Source: Arthrobacter pascens
GTDB lineage: Bacteria > Actinomycetota > Actinomycetes > Actinomycetales > Micrococcaceae
Direction of reading: 5' to 3'
NCBI RefSeq assembly: GCF_017052465.1
Contig: NZ_JAFHKT010000127.1
Location: 1-64,000, forward strand
Length of the DNA: 64,000 nucleotides
Shown here in pieces: positions 26,751-34,220 of this stretch. The translations under genes and the position numbers were made by a program. Position 1 is the stretch's first letter. Each line of letters starts with the position of its first letter. Under the pieces are notes generated by a model. That model saw nothing but the letters and a program-made list of their open reading frames with translations, had not been told where the DNA came from and did no database searches.

Positions 26751-27845
26751 ATGTCCAGGGATGAATCCTCCCTTCCTGCACTGACAAACTCACTACCCGA
26801 GGGCTTGGGGGCCCAGGCAGCGACGCCAGGGGACGTGGGTGAAATAACTGTGCGCTGGCAAGCCCAGGAAATTATCGATGTGCTGCTGGCGGAGTCCGAT
26901 CCGGACAGCCATAGGACCCGGATGCGGCTCCGCGATCTGGTCGCGGCGCATCCAGACCATCCTGAGCTCGCACTCCTTGAGCACCTGAAAGTGACCACGG
27001 CACTCACCAATAACGAAGGCGGGGCAGTCACCGTCGAGCCTTCCCGCGCCGCGGAGGTGCCCGCACCGGTTCCCTTCACGAGGCGCAGCAGGAACAAGAT
27101 CGAAGCTGTCCTCGGTGACAAGATGCTGATGACGGCCTTCCAGCCCGTCCGGCAGCTTCCGGATGGGCAGGTCATCGGTGTCGAGGCCCTCACACGCTTC
27201 GTGAGCGACGACGGCGCCAGCGCCGACCACTGGTTTAACGAGGCGGAAGCGGTGGGCCTGGGTGCCGACCTCGAGATCGCCGCCCTCCTCAGGGCACTCA
27301 CGGCGGCGCATTCCGTGCCCGAGCCACTGTTCATTGCCTTGAACCTCACGCCCGCCACCTGCCTGGATCCGCGCATTCACGGGCTGCTGGAGCACTCCCA
27401 GCTGCCGATGGACCGGATCATCATCGAGCTCACCGGCCAGGTGGCCTCTGACCAGTATCCGTCGCTGAGCGCGGCCCTGGCGCCGCTCCGCAGCCGGGGG
27501 CTCCGCCTTGCCGTCGACGGCGCCGGCGCCGGTTTCACGTCGATGGACCAGATTCTCGAGCTGAGCCCCGACATCATTAAGTTGGACCGCCGCTTCATCG
27601 AAAACATCGAGCACTCCGAAGGGCAACGGCTTCGGGGCGCTGCCATGGCGGAGCTCGCACACTACATCGGTGCGGAACTCACGGCGGAAGGCATTGAAAC
27701 CGTCGCGGAACTGAGCGCGGTGACGGAGCTGGGGATGACTGCGGCCCAGGGGTACCTCTTGGGCCGGCCGTCGGTGCATCCGCTGGATTGGAACTCCTGG
27801 ATCCGTTCCGAAAGCGAAACCGCGGTAGGCGGCTCTGCTTCCTGA
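26751..27845 (+). CDS. EAL-domain protein with degenerate metal site
   Basis: A 364-residue cytoplasmic protein: an N-terminal region of about 100 residues of unknown fold, then an EAL domain (about 115-350). Conserved: EAL at 145-147, Asn198 (ALNLTP), Glu226 (IELTG), Asp256, Lys277 (IKLDRRF), Glu313 (TAEGIET) and QGYLLGRP. Changed: the second Asp of the DDFGTG motif is Gly257 (DGAGAG), and the second Glu of the LEITE motif is Gly229. Both normally hold the catalytic Mg2+/Mn2+ ions or the loop above them, so phosphodiesterase activity on c-di-GMP is doubtful. It is more likely a binding or regulatory protein. A structured leader precedes it. Confidence 0.85.
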   Translation: MSRDESSLPALTNSLPEGLGAQAATPGDVGEITVRWQAQEIIDVLLAESDPDSHRTRMRLRDLVAAHPDHPELALLEHLKVTTALTNNEGGAVTVEPSRAAEVPAPVPFTRRSRNKIEAVLGDKMLMTAFQPVRQLPDGQVIGVEALTRFVSDDGASADHWFNEAEAVGLGADLEIAALLRALTAAHSVPEPLFIALNLTPATCLDPRIHGLLEHSQLPMDRIIIELTGQVASDQYPSLSAALAPLRSRGLRLAVDGAGAGFTSMDQILELSPDIIKLDRRFIENIEHSEGQRLRGAAMAELAHYIGAELTAEGIETVAELSAVTELGMTAAQGYLLGRPSVHPLDWNSWIRSESETAVGGSAS

Positions 27846-27878
27846 CCGGCGAAAGGCTTCTACGGCAAGGCAGTGGAC

Positions 27879-28925
27879 CTAGTCCTCCGCCAGGTCCGTG
27901 GCCAGGCGGATGTGGTTGTCCGCCAGCCATTCGGGGTTGAAGGCCTTGCTCAGGTAGTTGCGTCCGGTGTCCGGCGCAATGGCCACCACCACCGAGCCGT
28001 GCGGGGCGGCCCGTGCCACGCGCAGGGCTGCCGCCACGGTCAGCCCTGAGGACGGGCCAAGGGAGAGCCCCTCCTCGTTGAGCAGCCGGTGGGCTGTGGT
28101 GTACACCTCGTCATTCGGGATGCGTAGGAAACGGTCCAGCAAGCCGGGGTCAAAGACCTTCGGCCAGTCCGGCTTGGGCCAGGAGTTGCCCACGCCGTCC
28201 ACCAGGATCTGGCCCGGATGCCCTCCGCTGTAGACCGAGCCGTAGGGATCGGCGCCGATCACCTCAACATGGCCGGCTGACTTTTCCTTGAAGTACCGCC
28301 CGTTGCCGGTGATGGTCCCGCCGGTGCCGACGCCGGCGACGAAGTGCGTGATCCTCCCCGCCGTCTGCTCCCAGATTTCCGGCGCCGTCCCCTCGTAGTG
28401 GGCCTTCGGGTTGGCCGGATTGTCGAACTGGAGGGGCCGCCACGCGCCGGGAATTTCCCGCGTGATGCGCGCGGCCACCGCCCTCGCATTCGCCGGGGAG
28501 TCCGAGGGTGCGCTCCAGTCCGTGAAGACCACCTTCGCCCCGTAGCGCTGCAGCGCCTCCAGTTTTTCCGAGGAAATGGAATCACCGGTTACCACCACCA
28601 CGGGGTGCCCGGTCAGCGCCCCGATCAGTGCCAGCCCGATCCCCGTGTTCCCGGAGGTGCTCTCCACGATCGTGCCGCCGGGCTGCAGCTCCCCGCTGCG
28701 TTCGGCCGCGCGCACCATGCTCAGCGCCGTGCGGTCCTTAATGGAGCCACCGGGATTTTCCGATTCCAGTTTGGCGAAAACCGTGCTGCCCAGGCCCCGG
28801 CTCAGCGCGCCCAGCGGAACGAGTGGCGTGTTTCCGACGCGGGCCAGCACAGCACCGGCGTCGGCCCCGGGATCCACGGCGGCCGCCGCGTGCCGCGGCC
28901 CGGGCCCGCCTGTCACAGTGCTCAT
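27879..28925 (-). CDS. Cysteine synthase / cystathionine beta-synthase family enzyme
   Basis: A 348-residue fold-type II PLP enzyme. The PLP lysine is in ENPGGSIKDRTAL near residue 62, the phosphate-binding loops are STSGNTGIGLA and GVGTGGTITGNG, and EEGLSLGPSSG lies near the C terminus. It could make cysteine from O-acetylserine, or perform beta-replacement with another thiol. It has no C-terminal CBS pair. Its ATG overlaps the stop of the lyase gene (ATGA), so it is the third gene of a translationally coupled operon with a flavin monooxygenase and a MIO-less lyase. That suggests it captures sulfide or a thiol released by them. This is inference. Confidence 0.85.
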   Translation of the reverse strand: MSTVTGGPGPRHAAAAVDPGADAGAVLARVGNTPLVPLGALSRGLGSTVFAKLESENPGGSIKDRTALSMVRAAERSGELQPGGTIVESTSGNTGIGLALIGALTGHPVVVVTGDSISSEKLEALQRYGAKVVFTDWSAPSDSPANARAVAARITREIPGAWRPLQFDNPANPKAHYEGTAPEIWEQTAGRITHFVAGVGTGGTITGNGRYFKEKSAGHVEVIGADPYGSVYSGGHPGQILVDGVGNSWPKPDWPKVFDPGLLDRFLRIPNDEVYTTAHRLLNEEGLSLGPSSGLTVAAALRVARAAPHGSVVVAIAPDTGRNYLSKAFNPEWLADNHIRLATDLAED

Positions 28926-30574
28926 GCTTCGCCTCCTGTATCGTCCGTGTCCGCCTGCGGCTGGCGGAGTTCCGGCAGGCTGGCCAGCAGCTCCCGCAGT
29001 GCGTCGCGTCCCCGCTCCACCAGCGCCGGAGCCGGCAACTGTTGGGACAACAGCCGGGAAAGACGGCCGACGACGGCGCCGGCCCCCTTGCCGAGCGGCC
29101 GCGCCTGCGCCGCGGACCCGCTTCCGCCGGTCTCCGCAGCCTGCGCTTCCGCCAGCAGGTACGCGGCCGTCAGGGCCTCAACGGTGAGCAGCTTCCCGGC
29201 AGCTTCCACCGAGCGCTGCAGCTGCTGGAGTGCGAGCGGTGCCAGCGTCGAGTGGTCCTCCACATCGGCAGAGAGCGTGGGCGCCCCCAAGGTTGCCGGC
29301 GCCGCGAGGAATTTCAGTTCAGCCAGCAGGCCCGCGGCCGAATACCAAAGGAGGCCCGGCAGCTCCTCGGTTGCCAGCGGCGTGCCGCTTCGGGCCGCCT
29401 CCAGGTTCAGCTGCCGGATGAGCCGCTGCGGCGGGTAGAGCTTGGCGATGCGCCGCTCGCTGCTGATGCCTACGTGGGCGAGCCCCAGCCGCAGTGCCTC
29501 GAAGGCGAGGGCCAGCTGCATCGGCTGGAAGTTGCCTCCGGACACCATCCGGCCGGAGGACAGCTCCGTCAGCGGGTTGTCGCCGCGGCCGTTCAGCTCC
29601 ACGTCGAGGGCCCCGGCCAGGGCCGTGACCTGGGCACGGAACGCGCCGTGCGTCTGCGGTGCGGCGCGGAAGGACAGGGCGTCCTGCACCGACACCTCAC
29701 GCCGCGGGTCCTCCAGCCAGCCGCCGCGCACCAGCCGCCGGACGTTCGCGGCCGAGATCCGCTGGCCGTCCACCGCCTTGGCCGCCTGCACTGCCGGCGA
29801 AAACGGGCTGAGGTTCCCGCCGCCGTCGTACCGCCCGGTGGCCTCCAGTGACAGGGCGAGTGCGGTGTCCGCGAGGTCGGCCAGTTCGAGCAGCCGGCCA
29901 AGCGCCAGGGTGCCGGCGCCGATCGAGTAGGAGTTGGCGCTGACCAGCGCCAGGGCTTCGCCCGCGGCAAGCACCAGCGGTTCGAGGCCTGCCCCGGCGA
30001 GCGCCGCGGCGCCGGAAATGATGCTTCCGTCGGGCGCCAGGGCCTGTCCTTCACCGATGGCGACGGCGGCCACCGCGGCCAGCTGGGTCAGGTCTGAGGA
30101 GCCGACGGAACCGTCGCGGGGAACAGCGGGGACCACTCCCCGGTTGAGCAATTCCGCATAGAACCGCGCTGTTTCCGGGCGGACCCCGGAGCCGCCGCGG
30201 GTGAAGCCGATCAGCCTCGCGAGGATCACGGCGCGGACTTCCTCCGGAGCGAGCAGGGGGCCGATACCGCTGTGGTGGTAGCGGACCACCTGCACCTGGT
30301 AGTCAAGGATGGATTCTTCCACCACGGCTGTGTCCCGGCCCGAGCCCAGCAGGGTGTTCAGCCCGTAGACCCTGTGGCCGGAGTCGATGGCGGCCTGGAC
30401 CACTTCACGGGAGAGGCCCATCAGCTCCATCGCATCAGCGCTCAGGACGACTTCGACCCCCGGGTCGGAGGCCACCTTCGCCACGTCGGCGGCCACGAGA
30501 TGTGCCGTGCCGATCAGGAAGCTGGCACTTTTGGCTTCCCGCAGCAGGTCGTCAGACGCCCGTGTCCCGGCCAT
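28922..30574 (-). CDS. Aromatic amino acid ammonia-lyase family protein lacking the MIO triad
   Basis: A 550-residue member of the HAL/PAL/TAL superfamily. I chose the ATG at 30574, four bases after the monooxygenase stop; the open frame upstream is only the other gene read out of frame. Conserved: VYGLNT with Tyr70, HHSGIG, ANSYSIGAG, QDALSFRAAPQTHG and GRGDNPL. The MIO-forming Ala-Ser-Gly, normally GSVGASGDL, is replaced by GSVGSS-DL (155-162) with a residue lost, so the electrophilic cofactor should not form. MIO-independent members exist: ergothionase removes trimethylamine from ergothioneine. A beta-elimination with a good leaving group is therefore plausible; ammonia release from a plain amino acid is not. 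Confidence 0.85.
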   Translation of the reverse strand: MAGTRASDDLLREAKSASFLIGTAHLVAADVAKVASDPGVEVVLSADAMELMGLSREVVQAAIDSGHRVYGLNTLLGSGRDTAVVEESILDYQVQVVRYHHSGIGPLLAPEEVRAVILARLIGFTRGGSGVRPETARFYAELLNRGVVPAVPRDGSVGSSDLTQLAAVAAVAIGEGQALAPDGSIISGAAALAGAGLEPLVLAAGEALALVSANSYSIGAGTLALGRLLELADLADTALALSLEATGRYDGGGNLSPFSPAVQAAKAVDGQRISAANVRRLVRGGWLEDPRREVSVQDALSFRAAPQTHGAFRAQVTALAGALDVELNGRGDNPLTELSSGRMVSGGNFQPMQLALAFEALRLGLAHVGISSERRIAKLYPPQRLIRQLNLEAARSGTPLATEELPGLLWYSAAGLLAELKFLAAPATLGAPTLSADVEDHSTLAPLALQQLQRSVEAAGKLLTVEALTAAYLLAEAQAAETGGSGSAAQARPLGKGAGAVVGRLSRLLSQQLPAPALVERGRDALRELLASLPELRQPQADTDDTGGEA

Positions 30575-30578
30575 GGCA

Positions 30579-31874
30579 CTAGAAGTCCAGCAGGTTCCGG
30601 CGGAAGCCGCCGTCGCCGTAGCTTGTCCGCAGCAGTCCGCGACGGCGGAGCACCGGAGCCAGCTTGTCCAGCACACCGTGCACGGTGGCCGGGTCCACGA
30701 AGCCGGAAAAGAGGAAGCCGTCCCCGCCCACCGCGGCGCCTGTTTCCTCCAGGTGGTCCGCGATTTCCTCGGCCGTGCCGATGATGCTGTCCCCGGCACC
30801 GCCGCTGCGGGCCCGCAGGATCTCGCGCAGGGTCGAGCCCGGCGGCGCCGCCTTCGAGAAGTGTTCCAGCGTGCCCTGGTTGCTGTTGGTGGTGAGCTCC
30901 GGCAGCGGCTCGTCCAGGTCGAACTGCTTGAAGTCGATGACGGACAGGTATGAGATCGAATTGAGCTGGCTGTCGATGTCCCGCTGCGTCAGTTCCTTCC
31001 GCGCGGCCCGCAGTTCCTCCGCTTCGGTCTTTGAACCGACCACGGTGGGCTTGAGCACGAACAGCACCTTGACGTCGTCGGGGTTCCGGCCCGCCTTGGC
31101 GGCCTCGGCCCGGATCGAGTCGCGGTAGGCCTTCATACCGTCCGAGCCGCGGGCCAGCGCGATCGCGACGTCCGCGTTCCCTCCCGCAAACGCCTTGCCG
31201 CGCGGGGACGCCCCGGCCTGCACCAGCACGGGCTCCTCCGGCAGCGGAGCGGTGTTCAGCGGGCCGCGGACCCGGAAGAACTCGCCGCTGTGCCGGATGG
31301 GCCGCACCTTGGTGTGGTCGGCGAACACGCCGGCCCGGGCATCCTCCACAATGGCGTCCTGGTCCCAGCTGCGCCAGAGCTTCCGCACCACGTCCACAAA
31401 TTCCTCCGCCTTCTCGTACCGGAGGTCGTGCTCGATCTGCTGGTCCAGCCCGTAGTTCTGCGCGGCAAGGTCACTGCCGGAGGTCACCACGTTCCAGCCG
31501 AGCTGGCCGTTGGAGAAGTGCTGCAGCGTGGCCAGCAGCCGGGCCGCCGTGAACGGCGGATAGAAGGAGGCACTGACCGTGGGGACAATTCCCAGGTGCT
31601 CCGTGGCGGAGAGCAGGTACGGGACGAGGGCCAGCGGATCGTGCTTGGGTGCGAAGGAGGCCTGCGCGAGGCTCACCTCCGCGCTGCCGCCGTACGTGTC
31701 CGGGACCGTGAGCGAGTCCTCGATGATGAACAGGTCCAGTCCCGCCCGCTCGAACTCGCGCACGGCATGCTGGTACAGCTCGGGTTTCTTCCAGTCGTAC
31801 CCGATCCCGTAACCGGGCGTCCCCCAGCCCTGGACTCCGAACCCATGGCCCACAAACCATCCAAAGTGCAGCAT
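30579..31874 (-). CDS. NtaA/SnaA/DszA-type FMN-dependent monooxygenase
   Basis: A 431-residue bacterial-luciferase-like flavoprotein of the NtaA/SnaA/DszA group, which uses FMNH2 and O2 to cleave C-N or C-S bonds. Family marks: MLHFGWFVGHGFGVQGWG, FIIEDSLTVPDTYGGSAEVSLAQ, HDPLALVPYLLSATEHLGIVPTVSASFYPPF, QLGWNVVTSG and EEPVLVQAGASPRGKAFA. I prefer the ATG at 31874, seven bases after TAGAGT; a GTG 11 codons upstream is also open. It needs a flavin reductase, none of which is in the window. It is first in an operon with the MIO-less lyase and the CysK-like enzyme and divergent from methionine genes, which favours an organosulfur substrate. Confidence 0.85.
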   Translation of the reverse strand: MLHFGWFVGHGFGVQGWGTPGYGIGYDWKKPELYQHAVREFERAGLDLFIIEDSLTVPDTYGGSAEVSLAQASFAPKHDPLALVPYLLSATEHLGIVPTVSASFYPPFTAARLLATLQHFSNGQLGWNVVTSGSDLAAQNYGLDQQIEHDLRYEKAEEFVDVVRKLWRSWDQDAIVEDARAGVFADHTKVRPIRHSGEFFRVRGPLNTAPLPEEPVLVQAGASPRGKAFAGGNADVAIALARGSDGMKAYRDSIRAEAAKAGRNPDDVKVLFVLKPTVVGSKTEAEELRAARKELTQRDIDSQLNSISYLSVIDFKQFDLDEPLPELTTNSNQGTLEHFSKAAPPGSTLREILRARSGGAGDSIIGTAEEIADHLEETGAAVGGDGFLFSGFVDPATVHGVLDKLAPVLRRRGLLRTSYGDGGFRRNLLDF

Positions 31875-31881
31875 GGGACCG

Positions 31882-31887
31882 ACTCTA
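31882..31887 (-). promoter_or_regulatory. -10 hexamer TAGAGT of the monooxygenase operon
   Basis: On the minus strand TAGAGT ends seven bases before the ATG at 31874, giving a leaderless start. If this is right the upstream GTG at 31907 is not used. Confidence 0.45.
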
Positions 31888-32048
31888 TTGGCACTCGACT
31901 CGTTCACTGTTGCCTGGTTTCATCCGGCGTTACGGCGGTTCATCTCCCGTCATTATGCACCCGGGCCGGATCTTTGTAACCGAAGCTGCGAGCCTCCAGC
32001 GTTACGGAACATGACGACGGCGGCGGTGCGCGCCGGCGTCGTCGGTGT

Positions 32049-32165
32049 TACGTTTTTGAGGAGTAATGAGAATCGGCGCCAAGCCCTGACTGGCCGGTCG
32101 GCAACCCTCCCTCGCGGCGGGGTGCCTCAGGTGAATACTCGGCATATCGACCACTTCGAGCTGCA
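32049..32165 (+). promoter_or_regulatory. SAM riboswitch (SAM-IV or SAM-I/IV type)
   Basis: Aptamer before the methionine genes. P1 is GAGTA (32061-32065) with TACTC (32136-32140). P2 is ATCGGC (32072-32077) with GCCGGT (32093-32098, one G-U), enclosing CCAAGCCCTGACTG. The conserved CGGCAACCCTCC then a C/G-rich P3 and GGTGCCTCAGGTGAA follow. These blocks match the actinobacterial SAM-IV family. A -10-like TACGTT at 32049-32054 places the RNA start at P1. High SAM should turn off the DUF1737-rhodanese-metZ operon, most likely at translation since the ribosome binding site (GAAGGAG, about 32174) lies shortly after. Confidence 0.85.
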
Positions 32166-32188
32166 AGCGTGAGAGAAGGAGATCCGTC

Positions 32189-32497
32189 ATGACGGACGCG
32201 CCCCCCGGCGTTACCCTGCCGACCCCGCAGGATAAACCTGAGGAGAAACTGGCCTACCGCCTGATCACGGGACCCGACAACCGTTCCTTCTGTGAACGCA
32301 TCTCGGACGCACTGGCCGAAGGGTATGTGCTGCACGGCAGCCCCGCGGCCGCATTCAACGGCAGAGACGTGATCGTGGCGCAGGCCGTGATCCTCCCCCT
32401 CGCCGTCGCCACCGCTGATGCCGCCGTGGCCACCGCCGTGGACCGGCTGGACTCGGACGAAAACCTCGACGCTGAAGCATTCGAGGGGCACGCGTGA
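32189..32497 (+). CDS. DUF1737 domain protein, first gene of the metZ operon
   Basis: A 102-residue protein starting at ATG behind GAAGGAG. Residues 20-70 match the small DUF1737 domain (KLAYRLITGPDNRSFCERISDALAEGYVLHGSPAAAFNGRDVIVAQAVI). The rest is an Ala/Val-rich tail. It is cytosolic with no catalytic motif. The stop overlaps the GTG of the rhodanese gene, and the SAM riboswitch lies directly upstream. DUF1737 proteins recur beside rhodanese and O-succinylhomoserine sulfhydrylase genes, which hints at a role in sulfide delivery; this is inference. Confidence 0.8.
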   Translation: MTDAPPGVTLPTPQDKPEEKLAYRLITGPDNRSFCERISDALAEGYVLHGSPAAAFNGRDVIVAQAVILPLAVATADAAVATAVDRLDSDENLDAEAFEGHA

Positions 32498-32904
32498 GCT
32501 ACGCCGGAGACCTCACCCCGCAGGAAGCATGGGCCAAGCTGGAGGACGGCGCCATCCTGGTGGACGTCCGCACCGAGGGCGAATGGGCGCATATCGGCAT
32601 GCCCAACACGGCTGCTACAGAGAACGACCCGCTGTTCATTCAGTGGACCTTCCCCGGCGGCATCCCCAACCCCGAATTCATCGACCAGCTCAAGCTGCAG
32701 GCGCCGGAGGAAGACGGCACCGAGCTGGTATTCCTGTGCCGCTCCGGGCAGCGGTCCATTGCCGCCGCCATTGCAGCGACCCGCGCCGGCTTCACCTCGT
32801 ACAACGTGCTCGAAGGCTTCGAGGGCGAACCCGACCGGTACGGTGAGCGCACCGTCAACGGCTGGAAGAACCGCGGGCTGCCAACAAACCTGGGAAAGAA
32901 CTAA
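32494..32904 (+). CDS. Rhodanese-like sulfurtransferase
   Basis: A 136-residue single rhodanese domain, GTG start overlapping the previous stop by four bases. The domain begins with SYAGDLTPQEAWAKLEDGAILVDVRTEGEW and the active-site loop is VFLCRSGQRS with Cys near residue 82. It carries persulfide sulfur and is placed directly before metZ. It ends where metZ begins, without a gap. It probably supplies or detoxifies sulfide during homocysteine synthesis. Confidence 0.9.
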   Translation: MSYAGDLTPQEAWAKLEDGAILVDVRTEGEWAHIGMPNTAATENDPLFIQWTFPGGIPNPEFIDQLKLQAPEEDGTELVFLCRSGQRSIAAAIAATRAGFTSYNVLEGFEGEPDRYGERTVNGWKNRGLPTNLGKN

Positions 32905-34113
32905 GTGACCTTCAATCAAGATGCCGCCGGCTGGAGCCCCGAGACCCAGGCCGTCCGCGGCGGGCTGGACCGCACCAATTTCCAGGAAACCACGGAGCCG
33001 ATCTTCCTGAACTCCGGCTTCGTCTACGAGTCCGCGGCCGCCGCCGAGCGCGCCTTCACCGGCGAGGACGAACGCTTCGTCTACTCCCGCTACGGCAACC
33101 CGTCCGTGGCCACCTTCCAGGAGCGCCTCCGCCTGCTCGAAGGCACGGAAGCATGCTTTGCCGCGGCGTCCGGCATGTCCGCGGTGTTCACCGCCCTGGG
33201 TGCCCTGCTGGCCGCCGGGGACCGCGTGGTGGCCGCCCGCTCGCTCTTCGGCTCCTGCTTCGTGATCCTCAACGAAATCCTGCCGCGCTGGGGCGTGGAG
33301 ACGGTGTTCGTGGACGGACCTGACCTGGAGCAGTGGAAGGCGGCACTCTCGGTGCCCACCACCGCCGTCTTCTTCGAGTCGCCGTCCAACCCGATGCAGG
33401 AAATCGTGGACATCGCGGCGGTCAGCGAACTGGCCCACGCGGCCGGTGCGACCGTCGTCGTCGACAACGTGTTCGCCACTCCCCTGCTGCAGCGCTGCGG
33501 CGACCTCGGCGCCGACGTGATCGTCTATTCGGGGACCAAGCACATCGACGGCCAGGGCCGCGTGCTGGGCGGCGCCATTCTGGGCACCAAGGAATTCATC
33601 GACGGACCGGTCAAGCAGCTGATGCGCCATACCGGGCCCAACCTGTCGGCATTCAACGCCTGGGTCCTCACCAAGGGGCTCGAAACCATGGCGCTGCGGG
33701 TGAACCACTCATCGGCCACCGCGCTGCGCCTCGCCGAATGGCTGGAGGGCCAGCCGGCCATCAGCTGGGTCAAATACCCGCTGCTGAAATCCCACCCGCA
33801 GTACGAGCTTGCCGCCAAGCAGATGAAGGCCGGGGGCACCGTGCTCACGCTGGAACTCGCGACGACGGCCGGCCAGTCGGCCAAGGAGGCCGCCTTTGCG
33901 CTGCTGGACGCCCTGAAGATCATTGACATCTCCAACAACCTGGGAGATGCCAAGTCCCTCATCACCCACCCGGCCACCACTACCCACCGCGCCATGGGCC
34001 CGGAGGGCCGCGCCGCCATCGGGCTCAGCGACGGCGTGGTGCGCCTGTCCGTCGGCCTGGAGGATCCGGAGGACCTGATCGGAGACCTTGAGCAGGCGCT
34101 CAAGCAGATCTGA
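32905..34113 (+). CDS. metZ: O-succinylhomoserine sulfhydrylase
   Basis: A 402-residue Cys/Met-metabolism PLP enzyme (fold type I) that makes homocysteine from an O-acylhomoserine and sulfide. It has YSRYGNPSVATFQERL (phosphate-binding Tyr/Arg), AAASGMSAVFTAL, ESPSNPMQEI, and the PLP lysine in YSGTKHIDGQGRVLGG near residue 212. Near the end SLITHPATTTHRAMGPEGRAAIG and RLSVGLEDPEDLIGDLEQAL are standard. GTG start right after the rhodanese stop. The first genes and the riboswitch define a methionine operon under SAM control. Acyl preference (succinyl or acetyl) cannot be read from sequence. Confidence 0.93.
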   Translation: MTFNQDAAGWSPETQAVRGGLDRTNFQETTEPIFLNSGFVYESAAAAERAFTGEDERFVYSRYGNPSVATFQERLRLLEGTEACFAAASGMSAVFTALGALLAAGDRVVAARSLFGSCFVILNEILPRWGVETVFVDGPDLEQWKAALSVPTTAVFFESPSNPMQEIVDIAAVSELAHAAGATVVVDNVFATPLLQRCGDLGADVIVYSGTKHIDGQGRVLGGAILGTKEFIDGPVKQLMRHTGPNLSAFNAWVLTKGLETMALRVNHSSATALRLAEWLEGQPAISWVKYPLLKSHPQYELAAKQMKAGGTVLTLELATTAGQSAKEAAFALLDALKIIDISNNLGDAKSLITHPATTTHRAMGPEGRAAIGLSDGVVRLSVGLEDPEDLIGDLEQALKQI

Positions 34114-34140
34114 GTCCCTCGAGTTGACCGGGCGCCCTGC

Positions 34141-34220
34141 CGGGCGGCCGGTCAGCCTGCCGGGCGGCCGGTCAGCCTGCCGGGCGGCCGGTCAGCCTGC
34201 CGGGCGGCCGGTCAGCCTGC
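34141..34220. repeat. Four perfect 20-bp tandem repeats
   Basis: CGGGCGGCCGGTCAGCCTGC occurs four times without change between the converging metZ and PKD-protein genes; the last copy contains the stop codon of the PKD protein (TGA at 34212-34214, minus). Each copy holds a near-palindrome (CCGGGCGGCCGG), so the RNA can form hairpins from either strand. It looks like a young tandem array acting as terminator. Confidence 0.9.

Noticed and set aside
32254-33708. 484-codon open frame opposite metZ and rhodanese
   Set aside because: Shadow of strongly conserved genes on the other strand; no recognisable domain.
34141-34220. CRISPR array
   Set aside because: The 20-bp units are directly adjacent without spacers, and there are no cas genes.
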